A stretch of 64,000 nt of DNA from Lumnitzera littorea (Eukaryota; Streptophyta; Magnoliopsida; Myrtales; Combretaceae), in assembly GCA_024138015.1 (NCBI GenBank), contig JAMXBB010000004.1:12463941-12527940 (forward strand), given 5' to 3'. Both the position numbers and the translations under genes were made by a program. Positions 47,801 through 59,317 of this stretch are shown piece after piece. Under the pieces are notes generated by a model. It had not been told where the DNA came from. It saw only the letters and a program-made list of their open reading frames with translations, and searched no databases. Positions within the stretch are counted from its first letter, which is position 1, and each line of letters begins with the position of its first letter.

Positions 47801-50800
47801 AAGTAAATAATTAAAGAAAAATACAAAAAATTATAAAAATATCAGAAAAAATCAGAAGAGGATAAGCTGATGCAAGATTAGGTCGTGACAGAAAAAGAAA
47901 AAAAATAACCAATAGGAATTTGACAAACAAAAAGCCTAAAATCATGGAAATGGGGCAAAATCCCATCAAATTAATCCATAATAATTACAAAATTCGTCTA
48001 TAAATAGCAAGAAAAATTCAGAAGCTCATTTGGACAGATACAAATCAAAGAAAATTAGAGAGAGTCGAAAATTCGAGAGAAATCCAGAAAAATAAAAAAA
48101 AAATAAGAAAAACTGTGCAGTTAGGGGTTTTAAAGGGAACCCACACCAAACGAGGAGCTGGGAGTGGACGGCCACCACCACCACACGGTGGTGGCAGTGC
48201 CCAGGCCGGCCGACAAGGCTACGGCGGCCCGCAGTGGCAGGAGCCACCTGAACCGGTGAGTCCAAATTCCAGCCCGATTCTTGTATAATTTTGTAAAATT
48301 AGTTATTTTGCCCAGAAAATTATGAAACTTGTTATTCTGAGGTTTTATTATATGTAGATTTAGGGAAAAATGTTGATTTAGTTTAATTATGTCTGGAAAT
48401 ATAGGGTCCTTAACAAATTGTTCAAAACCGAGCATGATTAAACCGGAAATTAAATAGGCTTAGGGATGTAGTTTGGGGCTCAAAATTTTTCTATAGGATG
48501 CTCATGTGACATAGAACAGTGTTATGAAGCCATTTTTTTAAAATTAATTTTTGAAATTTTTAAGTTAATTTTTAACCCTAAAATGATGGAAAAATTGGGT
48601 AATTTGGAGTTAATTAGGTGATTAGGATGTTAATTACTAATTTGGATCTTAATTAGATGTTTAAGGAAGTTAATCTCTGCAGTGGAACCCTAATCCTAGC
48701 ATTTAGGTACTAAGTATAGTTAATTAAGGAAATTAGGTAAGTAATATAAGAAATTAGTAATATGTGAAATTGTAAATTAATAAATATGGAAAAATTAGGG
48801 TTATTTAGATAATATTAGAGTAAAAATCAGAATAATATTAAATCTGAATTAAGATTGAATTTTAGGTAATTATATAAAAAAGTAAGATTTTCTCACATCG
48901 GGGATAAATCTGATACCCTAATTAGGACTAGCGTGTACCAAATAGCTAGAATACTAAATTAAGACCCAATAGGATATTTGGAAACTCGAGCTTAATGTAA
49001 TTAATTTCACATTAGGATTCGAGCATGTTTAGGATTTAAAAATCGAACCAAAACCTAATTTGGAAATTGATGTGGAAACCGAGATCGAACCCAAACCTAA
49101 ACCTAAACCTAGAATAATTATAAAAGACTTAATACCTAGATAATTAGGCATGTTAAACCGTAAACAAAACCAAACAATAAGCATTATAGGATAAAACGAA
49201 CCTATAACAGTTATATGAAAAGCTGAAACCACGTTCGTGTTATAGGGATAACCGGCGATGGCCTGAGCAGATCGGACCTCGAGTGAGCGAGCGAGGAGTC
49301 GAGGTAAGTTGGGATTAATACGATACTGTATTTTGGAGGCTTAAGATTATGCTTGGTTGTGCTTGTTAGATAGTTCAATGCGTGCATGTGCTTGATTATG
49401 GGTGATGCTATGATTCTGTTTGCTGCTTTAGCACATATTGTATGAATTGTATGTAATGATTGATCGCTCTAAATTGGACTTAATCAAATGTACGACCAGT
49501 AATCATAATCGAACATGCATGGCAACCCGTTAAGGGATTTAGGACTCTCCGGCCAAATACCGACCCCTTCGAAAGGGATAGCGCAGGATTGCAAAATGGT
49601 CCCTTCTTCATCCTCAGTCGAACTAAGTGACAAGAGAGGAGGTCGCGGCGGGGATGAAGACAGTGGTTCGAAGGTAGTCGCGGGAGGAGCAAGGTCTCCA
49701 TTACACAAGCCTGGGTTTGGTCGTGAGCTGTTGCATTAACGGTAACTCCTCAACCCGGATTAGAGCGGGCGCAATTTCTCTAATCTCACGACGGGTCGGA
49801 CAACATCGTGCGATGGCATTTGCTTGCACATGCATTGCATTTAATAAGTGATTGAAAACCTTGTTGTGTGTATGGTATAGTTTTAAGTCCTCCGTCCCTA
49901 CTTACTGAGTTGTGGTTGCTCACATCCCTATAGACATCGTGCAGGTGCTGGCTAAGAAGCGGCAACCAATTACTCTGAAGCTAGCAACTGCTGGATCCTG
50001 GGGAGTGAGGAAAAACATGTGAAGAATAAACACATATTTTAAGGTTTAAGTTTTTATTTTAGAATTACTTTTCATTTTGAATAATGTAACAACTAGGAAA
50101 TATATTACGGAGAAATATTGTAAACCTTAATTACAATAGCTGAATTATAGCATATATATATTTCCTCACTTTCTTAGATAAATGATTTATTTAAATTACA
50201 AATTGTCTACTTCAAAGCGAGTTAGTTGTGGACGCCTTGTGTAGATCAGGTCTAGGATAGCGGTTGTGAGGCCAACTTCTATCTTAGGGTGGTTTACACG
50301 GCGGGGCTGTTACGACTCTGCCGCTTCGGGGCGTGACATCCGATAGGTAGGCTTATTTAGTAGTGCGGCCCCAGGTACTAAGTCAATGCAATGCTTTATG
50401 CCCTGAGTTAAGAGTAACCCCCCAAGTAACTGTTATAGAAATAGATCGGCATACTCGTCCAGCAACTTTTTGATTTCTTAGGGTAGTTCACCTTGCTCCT
50501 TCATTTCTAGCAGGCGTTAGACCAACATGAAGGTTGGCTCGTTAACATTGATGGCCTCTAGGAGCTTGACTTTACTCTTCACTAAATCCTTTTTCGATCC
50601 GCGAACAAGTTTTGTTTGCAACTTATTAACTTCTCTCAGTGGCATCAGGTTCAGTGTGATCTTCCGATCATCCTTCTAGAACATATATGTATTCTTATAG
50701 CCGTCATGGATAACTCTTCTATCAAACGACTATGGTCTACCTAATAACACATGGGAAGCACACATAAACAACACAGCACATCATAGAGAATCTGGTCTCA

Positions 50801-52330
50801 ATAATTCCCTATAGTGATCAGTAGTAATATTTGCCAAATAACATGTAATGCTCCTTTTTTACTCAACCAGTGCAATTTATACGGCCTTGGATGTACAATA
50901 GTCGGTAACTTCAGTTTTCAAACAAGATCGACCGATGTTACATTGGTACAACTTCCACTATCCATGATGAGGGCATACACCTTATCATTCACCTTACAAG
51001 TGGTATGAAACAAATTCTCTCTCTGGTCCTTCTCTCATGAAGGTTCCATGTTCATAGTACGTTGGACAACCATGAGTAACTAGTCCAAGTCCTTAGTAAA
51101 AACGTCTTCTTCAATCAGTTTTTTCTCAACACTTTCATTTTCAATAGAGACCTCATCTTCCCTAGGCTCCTCATCAATGCTATCTATGTCTAGCTTTGGA
51201 ATATCTCCCTTAATGACCATCGTTCGTCAATTCAAGCACTAAGCAACCATGTGTCCGAACCCTTGGCACTTGAAGCACTTGATCTAGCTTATCTTCTTAC
51301 CAAACCCTTACCCCTTCTCATAAGTTCGGGTCGACACTTCAGTATTAAGTCAGCCCTTTAGTTTGGCTCGGACATCTATCTTTCAACTTAACTTAGTACT
51401 CGACTGAGCTCGGTGACTTGCCTATTCGGGTCGGCTAATCGGCATCCTCGTCAATACTGGGCTCCTTCTTTGCCTTTCTACTCATTAGGCTATTCTAATA
51501 GCCTCATCCATTGTGGTAAATCATTAAAGTTCTACAATGTCTCGAATGTCACCTCTCAACCCAGCAATGAATCTTGAAACTGTCCGGGCTGATGGTTCCT
51601 CCACTTCATAACGGATCATAAGCACTTGAAATTCTTGAACATACTAGTCAATAATCCAACCTCCTTATCTCAACTCCTGAAGCTGAATGAAAGTATCTTA
51701 AAGATAAGTTTCTGGCACAAACTTGTTTCTGAGTATCCTCTTCATCTTGAGCTAAATATTAATCTCTCGGTAGCCTTATCGTCTCTTCATGGCTTGGAAA
51801 TTCTTCCAACACATGATGGCATATCCAAGGAACTCAACAGTAGCAGTTCTCACCTTCTCGTAATTCTTGTATTGATAATAATAAAAAACACGCTCCACCT
51901 TCTCTTCCCACTCCAAATACTCGTCAGCATTCCCAAATCTATTGAAGCTTGAAATCTAAAGCTTCACATGGTCAGATACTCTAGGGACTCATGTACACTC
52001 TTCTTCAAAATACTCTTCTTCCTCGTCTTCCACATCTGCCAAATCAATCCTTCTCCTCACTCATCCGCCTACTCCTCCACCTCAAATTGGTTGAGCTAAG
52101 TTTAGACCTCTAACAGGTTGAGCAAGTTGTGGAGTTGTTTGTGCAACCTCAGTTAATCGACAAGACAACGCATGAACAACTTGGGTTAAATCCACCAAGA
52201 GGTTAGCCACTTCATCAAGTCTCTTATCAGTACTTTTAGGTGTTCTTTGATATTATCGTCCATGTTGGACAATTCTACTATTGTTATCTCTCATACCAAC
52301 ATTCACACTCAAGTCTGTCATTTTCTCCAT
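44897..52330 (-). pseudogene. Gypsy gag-pol remnant (split by solo LTR A2)
   Basis: Reading on the minus strand from 52330: gag, then a zinc knuckle at 51236-51277 (CFKCQGFGHMVA-stop-C). The aspartic protease is near 50946-50968 (MDSGSCTNVTS), followed by a linker to RT. RT fragments follow left of A2 at 47100-47330 (PKKDGTWRKCVD, IPRLEDMLDE, KIDLKFSYHQI), with the catalytic YFDDIL near 46941-46970. RNase H (IYIDHESL near 46310-46350, DALSR near 46185) comes next. Integrase includes YHPQTD near 45491-45519, and the C-terminal FNVADLSPY is near 44970. This order (PR-RT-RH-INT) is Ty3/gypsy. Numerous stops and frameshifts make it non-functional. Confidence 0.82.
47418..50338 (-). mobile_element. 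Solo LTR A2 (LTR-A family), 2921 bp, inside gypsy pol
   Basis: On the plus strand it begins TGTAAGCCCAAAAG and ends GGGGCGTGACA. It is flanked by perfect TCCGA duplications (47413-47417 and 50339-50343). Deleting it and one TCCGA rejoins the gypsy RT reading in frame, which validates both borders. Features include a 29-bp GC-rich hairpin zone around 48170-48190 (CCACCACACGGTGGTGG) and a GC-rich island at about 49500-49800. The end is CTGCCGCTTCGGGGCGTGACA. Its terminal TGTCACGCCCCGAAG (minus strand) is typical of large plant gypsy LTRs. Confidence 0.88.
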
Positions 52331-52482
52331 AGATTCAAAGTTTAAACAAATACTTCAGGAAATTAATAGCTAGCAAACACAGTAGCTAAAATGAACACAG
52401 TAACTTGCTCTATTTCACCTACACATAATAGAGTATAACAGAACTTCTAAAAGAACCAACTAAAGCTCACACGAAACCTCCA

Positions 52483-52493
52483 CTCTAATACCA
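52483..52493 (-). other. Primer binding site of the gypsy element
   Basis: The minus strand reads TGGTATTAGAG three bases inside the 5' LTR, complementary to the 3' end of initiator Met tRNA with one mismatch from TGGTATCAGAG. Confidence 0.75.
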
Positions 52494-52496
52494 AGA

Positions 52497-53358
52497 TGTT
52501 GCAGACCATGACCAAGAATAAACAAGATCGATCTCTAGATGGGTCTAAGCTTATAAAAAGCTCAAAAGGAATAATGGGGGAATGGCATAAAAAGGGACGA
52601 ATGCAAATGAAAAGTAAACAAAACCCACGAACAGCTCTAGAGAATATGATGTACCAATTGAAATTCCGATGACTCACAACACAATCCGATATAACACACA
52701 AATTAGTCTAGTATGGTTACTCACTACCTAACCTTACTTAAAGGTTGGGATAAGAGTGATACCGAGAGTAAACAAGCAATGTTTACACAAGGAAAAAAAT
52801 AATTAAGTGTATTAAGGGTAATCTATCTATTACAGCTACAATTATAAGGATATTTATACCCATAAGTTAGGGTAACTTGCCCAAAAAGGGCATTTTTTAA
52901 GAAAGTAATGTGTAAGATACAAAAGTGTAAAAATGAATATATAAGGAAAGCAATCATTGGTACAACAGATTCTACACATGATATTGTATATGTGGTAATA
53001 CTATATTGGTGATGCCGTTGGAAGATGTAGACAAAAATTATGAATAGTTTACTTGTCCGAACAAGGGTAGCTTAGTCAATTTAGACTCTTTCTCTTAGCA
53101 TCTTAGTAGGGGTACAACCAAGTAAGTAATTGACCAGGCGTGTGTGAAAACGAAGATGTGCTATTGTCTCGACCTTCCACTTCTTGGCACATAACATGCG
53201 AGAAACAGGTAATTACTCGACTCAGCAAGCAGAATGGGTCGGTAAAAAGATACTCGACCTCTGCATAAGTCGACTAAAACAGGAGGATTTGTCTCACCAG
53301 TCCCTCTAGTCTTCCGGCTTAGCCGTGGGTCAAAGGTCTGATAGATTGATTCCCATCA
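52497..53358 (-). repeat. 5' LTR of the gypsy element
   Basis: Pairs with 44024-44896. Its plus-strand end TTCCCATCA is identical in both LTRs and meets the AACAA target duplication. Confidence 0.85.
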
Positions 53359-53363
53359 AACAA

Positions 53364-53883
53364 GGCCTTAGTGGCCGGAGCAACCAATGTTGGTAAGTTC
53401 CAATTTCTACTCAATTTTGCTTAAATTGTTAAAAATATAAAAAATGTTTGAAAAATTATGAAACTTGTTATTCTAGGATATTTTAGTATGTATATTTAGG
53501 GAAAAAATTATTTTGACAAATTTATGTCTAGAAATATACTATCCTTAGAAAACCACATAAAACCCAACTTTATTCTATTTAGAAATAAATGACCATAAGA
53601 GTATAGTTTTGAGCCCAAAAATTTAATGTACACTAGTTAGAGCATTTAAAATAGTACTATGAAGCCCTTATTCAAAAATGAATTTTTGAAATTTTTAGCT
53701 AATTTTTAGGCCTTAAAATGATGCATTAAATGGGTAATTTTTGGTTAATTAGGTAATTAAATAGATAATTACTGATTTAGTGCATAATTATATGTTTTAC
53801 GTTGTTAAAATCTAATGAAGTATGATATTTGTAGCATTTAGGGTGTTAGATACAATTATTAAGGTATTATGTGGTGAATATGT
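53364..53883 (-). mobile_element. LTR-A family copy A1, right piece (truncated)
   Basis: Resumes the LTR-A sequence after the gypsy insertion, equivalent to about 48215-48760 of A2 and 56985-57500 of A3. It is cut at 53884 by an inverted LTR-L copy, and the rest of A1 is not seen before the scaffold gap. Confidence 0.75.
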
Positions 53884-55031
53884 TGTAAACCCTAAGAAAA
53901 CGGTAGTTGAACTCTAACTCAAGTTCAAGTACCCTGAACTGTACAATAAGTCGATAAAGCTAGTAACAATAAAATATTATGAAGTTTAATAAATCAAATA
54001 TAACACCAATAACAAAACCTTAGGAATTGATCGAAACCCTAAATCGCGTACTAAAACAGTAAAACTAGTTTACACACCATTAATCAAAATTGAACCTGAA
54101 ATTGCTCGAAATCTTAAAATCATAAACATAAACCTATAAAATAGTTAAATATTACTCAACAGTAATAAAATTATAGTAGATTGCAATTTTTGACTAAAAC
54201 GCCTATTCGTACGAAATTTTAACGAAATCGCTATAATAACTTATAAAAATTACAATTGTAACGGGTACCAATTAAATTGATAAAATTTCACAAAAATTTG
54301 AAAATTAATTTAAAAAGGAGAATTGTTATAATTTATAGGATTTGAAATATTACATATATTTATTAATAATTATAATTTTCCTTCTCTTTCATTTCCAATT
54401 TATCTCTTTTTTTCTTTCCATTTTCACTTCAATCCCACGTCCTGCACAAACCGAAACCAAAAATCAGCAAAATGAAACTAAACTAGCAGCCCACGTAAGA
54501 AAAATGAAATGCCAAGTGTTGATCTTACAAAAAGAAAAAAATTTGGAAATGATTACATTGTCTTATCTTAATAAATGTGTAGATTAAGATAGGATTTTTC
54601 TTTCTCCAAAATTTGCTAATCACGTGGAATAAAAGGAAGCAAATAAAATCTAGAAAACAATCGCAAAGTTCAAGAAAAACAAAACCGAAAAGAAGTGGAA
54701 AAACCTGGAAGCAACAACGTGAAGAATAGAAGAAAGGAAAAAGAAAGAAGAAAAGAAGAAGGAAAGAAGAAGGAAAAGAAGAAGGAAAGAATTAAAAGAA
54801 AAAGGTAAGTATTTATTTTTATGTAGATGTATATTATATAGTAAATAAAGTATTTGTATAGTATTTTTATACATATAACTTAACTAATACAAGTCTATGT
54901 GCATAAATACTTAGATTTAATTAAATATGTATGTAAGACTTATATATAAATAAATACAAATATATGAATACATGAATATGTATATAAGAGTATGTTTATT
55001 TTCAATAAATACATATACATATATAATACGT
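53884..55031 (-). mobile_element. LTR-L family copy E1 (inverted 3' half, enters the gap)
   Basis: It starts TGTAAACCCTAAG, the inverted 3' terminus of the family. It runs through telo-box words, purine and CTT tracts (inverted) into the TA-rich block at about 54830-55031. The remainder lies in the N gap, so neither its 5' end nor its duplication can be checked. Confidence 0.75.
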
Positions 55032-55531
55032 NNNNNNNNNNNNNNNNNNNNNNNNNNNNNNNNNNNNNNNNNNNNNNNNNNNNNNNNNNNNNNNNNNNNN
55101 NNNNNNNNNNNNNNNNNNNNNNNNNNNNNNNNNNNNNNNNNNNNNNNNNNNNNNNNNNNNNNNNNNNNNNNNNNNNNNNNNNNNNNNNNNNNNNNNNNNN
55201 NNNNNNNNNNNNNNNNNNNNNNNNNNNNNNNNNNNNNNNNNNNNNNNNNNNNNNNNNNNNNNNNNNNNNNNNNNNNNNNNNNNNNNNNNNNNNNNNNNNN
55301 NNNNNNNNNNNNNNNNNNNNNNNNNNNNNNNNNNNNNNNNNNNNNNNNNNNNNNNNNNNNNNNNNNNNNNNNNNNNNNNNNNNNNNNNNNNNNNNNNNNN
55401 NNNNNNNNNNNNNNNNNNNNNNNNNNNNNNNNNNNNNNNNNNNNNNNNNNNNNNNNNNNNNNNNNNNNNNNNNNNNNNNNNNNNNNNNNNNNNNNNNNNN
55501 NNNNNNNNNNNNNNNNNNNNNNNNNNNNNNN
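55032..55531. other. Assembly gap (500 N)
   Basis: Exactly 500 N, so probably a nominal length. The gap falls inside the TA-rich block of an LTR, which is a likely reason for the assembly break. Confidence 0.99.
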
Positions 55532-56671
55532 CGTATGTGATTCCCACGTCTCATCAAAACTTCATGCCTAACTAAGACACTCCTCCACCAACATCAAATC
55601 CAAGCCGTCCCATAATACACACCAATCCAGGTGTAGTTCCTCAATTTTTTTTTGTTTAATTATTATATTATTGTGTTATTAATTCCTTAGTTATATACAT
55701 ACATATTAGTTTAGGAAACATTAAGTATTAGTTTTTTATATTAAATATATCTCCTGATATTGTTAATTCATTTAAATAGATGATTAATTAGTAATAATAG
55801 TAGAGATATATACCTACATACAAATATATATGTATGTATGTATTGTTAGGATTATTTTTTTTTAGGATTAAGTTTTATCTAAGGATTTATCACATAAAAA
55901 GTTGTTTTTCTTTAAATAAAAATTAATAAAAGACCCTTTTAAAAAAATAGGATTTTTAAAGTATTTCTTTATAAAATAAAAATACTCAAGAATTAAGACC
56001 CTTTTAGATTTTTTGAATAAATTGACTCGGTTAAACACATAAATCTAGTCATTTTTCAAAATTAAAACCAACCAACACACTAAAGATTTTTTGGAAAGAA
56101 TTACGATCATTTGATCCCGATTAGCAAGTACGTAACCACCTTCGGGATGACAATAAAATTTGTAGAAACTTAGATTCTTTTTCTTTGATTTTTTTTTCTT
56201 TAAAAATATTTTAATTAGAAGAATAATCTTAATTTCGATAGATAGATAATGGTATCCGTTAGGGTTTAATAAGTTAGCCCCCGAACTCGGAACCTTCTGA
56301 TTCGTTATTCAAATTGAAATCAAAGATCGATAACCAAATTGCAATCAATTCACCAAATTGATTATGGTTTCTTTTCTTTTTCTTGACTCTAATCGGGTAA
56401 TGACTCCAAAAAATTTTTCTAAATGAAGATTAATATTTAATGGGTTAGGGTTTAGTATTAATCAAAAAGGAGGAAATCAGTTTTAAATAGAAAATCGAAA
56501 AATTAGGCTTGTCAGTTTTAAATTTAAGGGATGATGATGGAGTATGAAAATATTCAGAACCTTCTGACTTACCTTTTGGACATGTTTCAATAAACCTAGC
56601 ATTAGTTTCTAAACAACCTTTTGATTTAAGTTTTGTTTTAGATACATCAAGCATCCTTAAAACCCTTTCTT
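55532..56671. other. Unassigned region with one short minus-strand open frame
   Basis: No LTR-L or LTR-A match and no clear copia pol motif. A minus-strand open stretch at about 56445-56654 reads MLDVSKTKLKSKGCLETNAR onward and ends in a low-complexity tail; I do not recognise it. A perfect 10-bp inverted repeat (GCATCCTTAA, 9-base loop) lies at 56651-56679. Confidence 0.4.
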
Positions 56672-59312
56672 AAGGATGCAACAAATAGAAAGTAGATAAA
56701 AGAAAAGATAAGGCAATTGTCTTGTCTCATTAATGCATAATAATTTCCCTAAAACCCTATAAATAGTAAGAAAAATTTAGAAGCTCATTTGGATAGTTAG
56801 AAATCATAGAAAATTAGGGAGAGGCAAAAATTGAGAGAAAAATTAGGGTTAGAAAAAAAGAAGAAGGAAAAACCGTATAATTAGAGCCTTTAAAGGGAAC
56901 CCACACCAGACGAGCAGTTGAGAGTGGACCGCCACCACCACCACCACCATACGGTGGTAGCAGCGCCCAGAATGGTCAACAAGGCCACGGCGGCCGGAGG
57001 TAGCCGGAGCCATTCAAATCGATGAGTTCGATTTCCAGCCTGATTTTATGTAATTTTGTAAAAAATAGTAAATATTCTTAGAAAATTATGAATTTTGTTA
57101 TTCTGAAATATTTTTGTATGTAGTTTTTAGGAAAAATATTATTTTGATAAAAATATGTCCCATAATATATGGTCCTTAAGAAATCGTGCAAAATTGAGCA
57201 TGTTTCGGTTTAGAAATAAATGACCTTAGGAGTGTAGTTTTGAACCCAAAATTTTTGTGTAGATTACTTAAATGATATAGAACATTGCTATGAAGCCCGT
57301 TTTCAAAAATTAATTTTTTAAATTTTTAGATAATTTTTAGGCCTTAAAATGAGGTATAAAATGGGTAATTTAGGGTTAATAAAGTAATTAAATGGTTAAT
57401 TACTGATTTAGTGAATAAGTATATGTTTTAAGATGTTTAAATCTGATGGAGTACAATAGTTGTAGTATTTAGGGTGTTAGATGTAATTATTAGGTTAATT
57501 ATGTAGTAAATAAGTAATATGGAAAAATAGTACATTTTAAGTTAATTTTGTAAATTAGGGTAATTAGGTGTAAAATCTGATTTAGGATGAATTTAGACAT
57601 TTTGAAATGATAATTAATGTTGGGAGATAGCAATTAGAGTGATAAAAATATTAGATGTGTATTATACACATAATAACTAATCATACATAATACACAATTA
57701 TTGGAAATATAATAAATAGAAAATATTATGATAAAAATTGATATTATATAAATAATAGGGATATATAATAAAACTGATAAAAAACTTAAATTTATGTAAT
57801 TATATGAATGATGTAAAAATTTCTCACATCAGGAGTAAATTCGGTATATTAATAAAGATTTAAGTGTACTAATTGGAATAAAATACTAATTAGAGGTAAT
57901 GATGGTATTTAGGAGATCGGGAAGTAATGAGATTAATTTCACATTATGAGTTGAAACGAATTTCTAGGGTTCGAGCATAAAATAATACTTAGAAATCGAA
58001 CTAAAACCTAATTTAGAAATCGATCCGGAAATAGAACCGAACCTAACCCCAAATCTAGAATAATTGTAAAAGACTTAAGACCCAGATAATTAAGCATATT
58101 AAACCCTAAACAAAACATAACAATAAGCGTTATAGGATAAAACGAACCTATAATAGTTATATGAAAAATTGAAACCACGTTTGTGTTATAGGGATGATCG
58201 GCGATGGCTTGAGCAAGTTGGACCTCGAATGAGTGAGTGAGGAGTCGAGGTAAGTTGGGATTAATACATTGCTGTATTTTGGAGGCTTAAGATTATGCTT
58301 GGTTGTGTTTGTTAGATAGTTGGATGTGTGCATGTGCTTGATTATGAGTGCTGCTATGATTCTGTCTGTTGTCCTGGCTTGTATTGTATGGTTTGTATGA
58401 TATGATTGATCACCCTAAACTGTATCTAATTAAATATACAACCTATAATCATAATCGGATCTACATGGCAACCCATTAGGGAAACTTAGGACTCTCCGGC
58501 TAAATACCGACCCCTTCGAAAGAGATAGCGCAGGATTGCATAATGTTCCCTTTTTCATCTTTAGTCGAACTAAGTGACAGGTGAGGAGGTCGTGGCGAAC
58601 GTGAAGTCAATGGTTCAAAGGTAGTTACCGGAGGAGCGAGGTCTCCATTGCACAAGCCTGGGTTTGGTCGTAAGCTGTTGCATTAATGGCAACTCCTCAA
58701 CTCGGATTAAAGCGGGCGAAATTTCTCTAATCTTACGATGAGCCGGACAAGATCGTGCAATGGCATTTACTTGAACATGCATTGCACCTAATAAGTTGAT
58801 TGAAAACCTTGTTGTATTTATGGTATAGTTTTAAGTCCTCCATCCTAACTTACTAAGTTGTGGTTGCTCACATCCCTATAGACGTCGTACAGGTGCTAGC
58901 TAAGAAGCGGCAAACAACTACTCTGATGCTAGCAACTATTGGATCTTAGAGAGCGAAGAAAAACATTTGAAGAATAAACACATATTTTTAAGGTTTAAGC
59001 TTTTACTTTAGAATTTCTCATTTCTGAATAATGTAATAACTAGGAAATATATTACAGAGAAATATTGTAAACGATATTTGTACTAACTAAATTATAGTGT
59101 ATATATGTATTTCCTCACTTTTTTAGGTAAATGATTTATTTAAATTACAAACTGTTTACTTCAAAGCGGGTTAGTCGTGGACGCTTTGTGTAGATCGGGT
59201 CTAAGATAGCGGTTGTAAGGCCAATTTCTATCTTAGGATGGTTTACACGACGGGGCTGTTACGACTCTGCCGCTTCGGGGCTGTTACGACTCTGCCGCTT
59301 CGGGGCATGACA
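56672..59312 (-). mobile_element. LTR-A family copy A3, truncated by about 0.5 kb
   Basis: It matches A1 and A2 from the CAACAAATAGAAAG region (about 56679) to the terminus CGGGGCATGACA at 59312, lacking the roughly 500 bp that precede this point in A1 and A2. TTCTT occurs at both borders (56667-56671 and 59313-59317) but the left end has no TG, so the match may be chance. A 25-bp tandem duplication sits just inside the terminus. Confidence 0.75.
59256..59305. repeat. 25-bp tandem duplication in A3 terminus
   Basis: CTGTTACGACTCTGCCGCTT plus CGGGG occurs twice in direct succession (59256-59280 and 59281-59305). A2 and A4 have one copy. Confidence 0.95.
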
Positions 59313-59317
59313 TTCTT

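Larger units (their letters stand above)
44024..53358 (-). mobile_element. Ty3/gypsy retrotransposon with two LTRs, carrying a nested solo LTR
   Basis: This is a full-length but decayed element on the minus strand. The 3' LTR is 44024-44896 (873 bp) and the 5' LTR is 52497-53358 (862 bp). Both begin TGATGGGAAT and end GCAACA-like on the minus strand. Flanks GATAA (44019-44023) and AACAA (53359-53363) are each one change from GACAA, which is the sequence at the same spot in the intact LTR-A copy A2 (about 48210). The LTRs differ by roughly a fifth by eye, so the insertion is old. Without A2 the element is about 6.4 kb. A purine-rich stretch (CCTAGAGAGAA on the minus strand) next to 44896 is the likely polypurine tract. 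Confidence 0.85.

Noticed and set aside
49484..49739. 74-residue frames on both strands, repeated in A2 and A4
   Set aside because: Sequence similarity comes from LTR homology. The two copies differ by frame-changing indels and the A3 copy has stops, so coding is unlikely.
55532..55545. TATGT after the gap as the second target duplication of E1
   Set aside because: The five bases match 53879-53883, but the sequence that follows is not LTR-A, so the match is probably chance.
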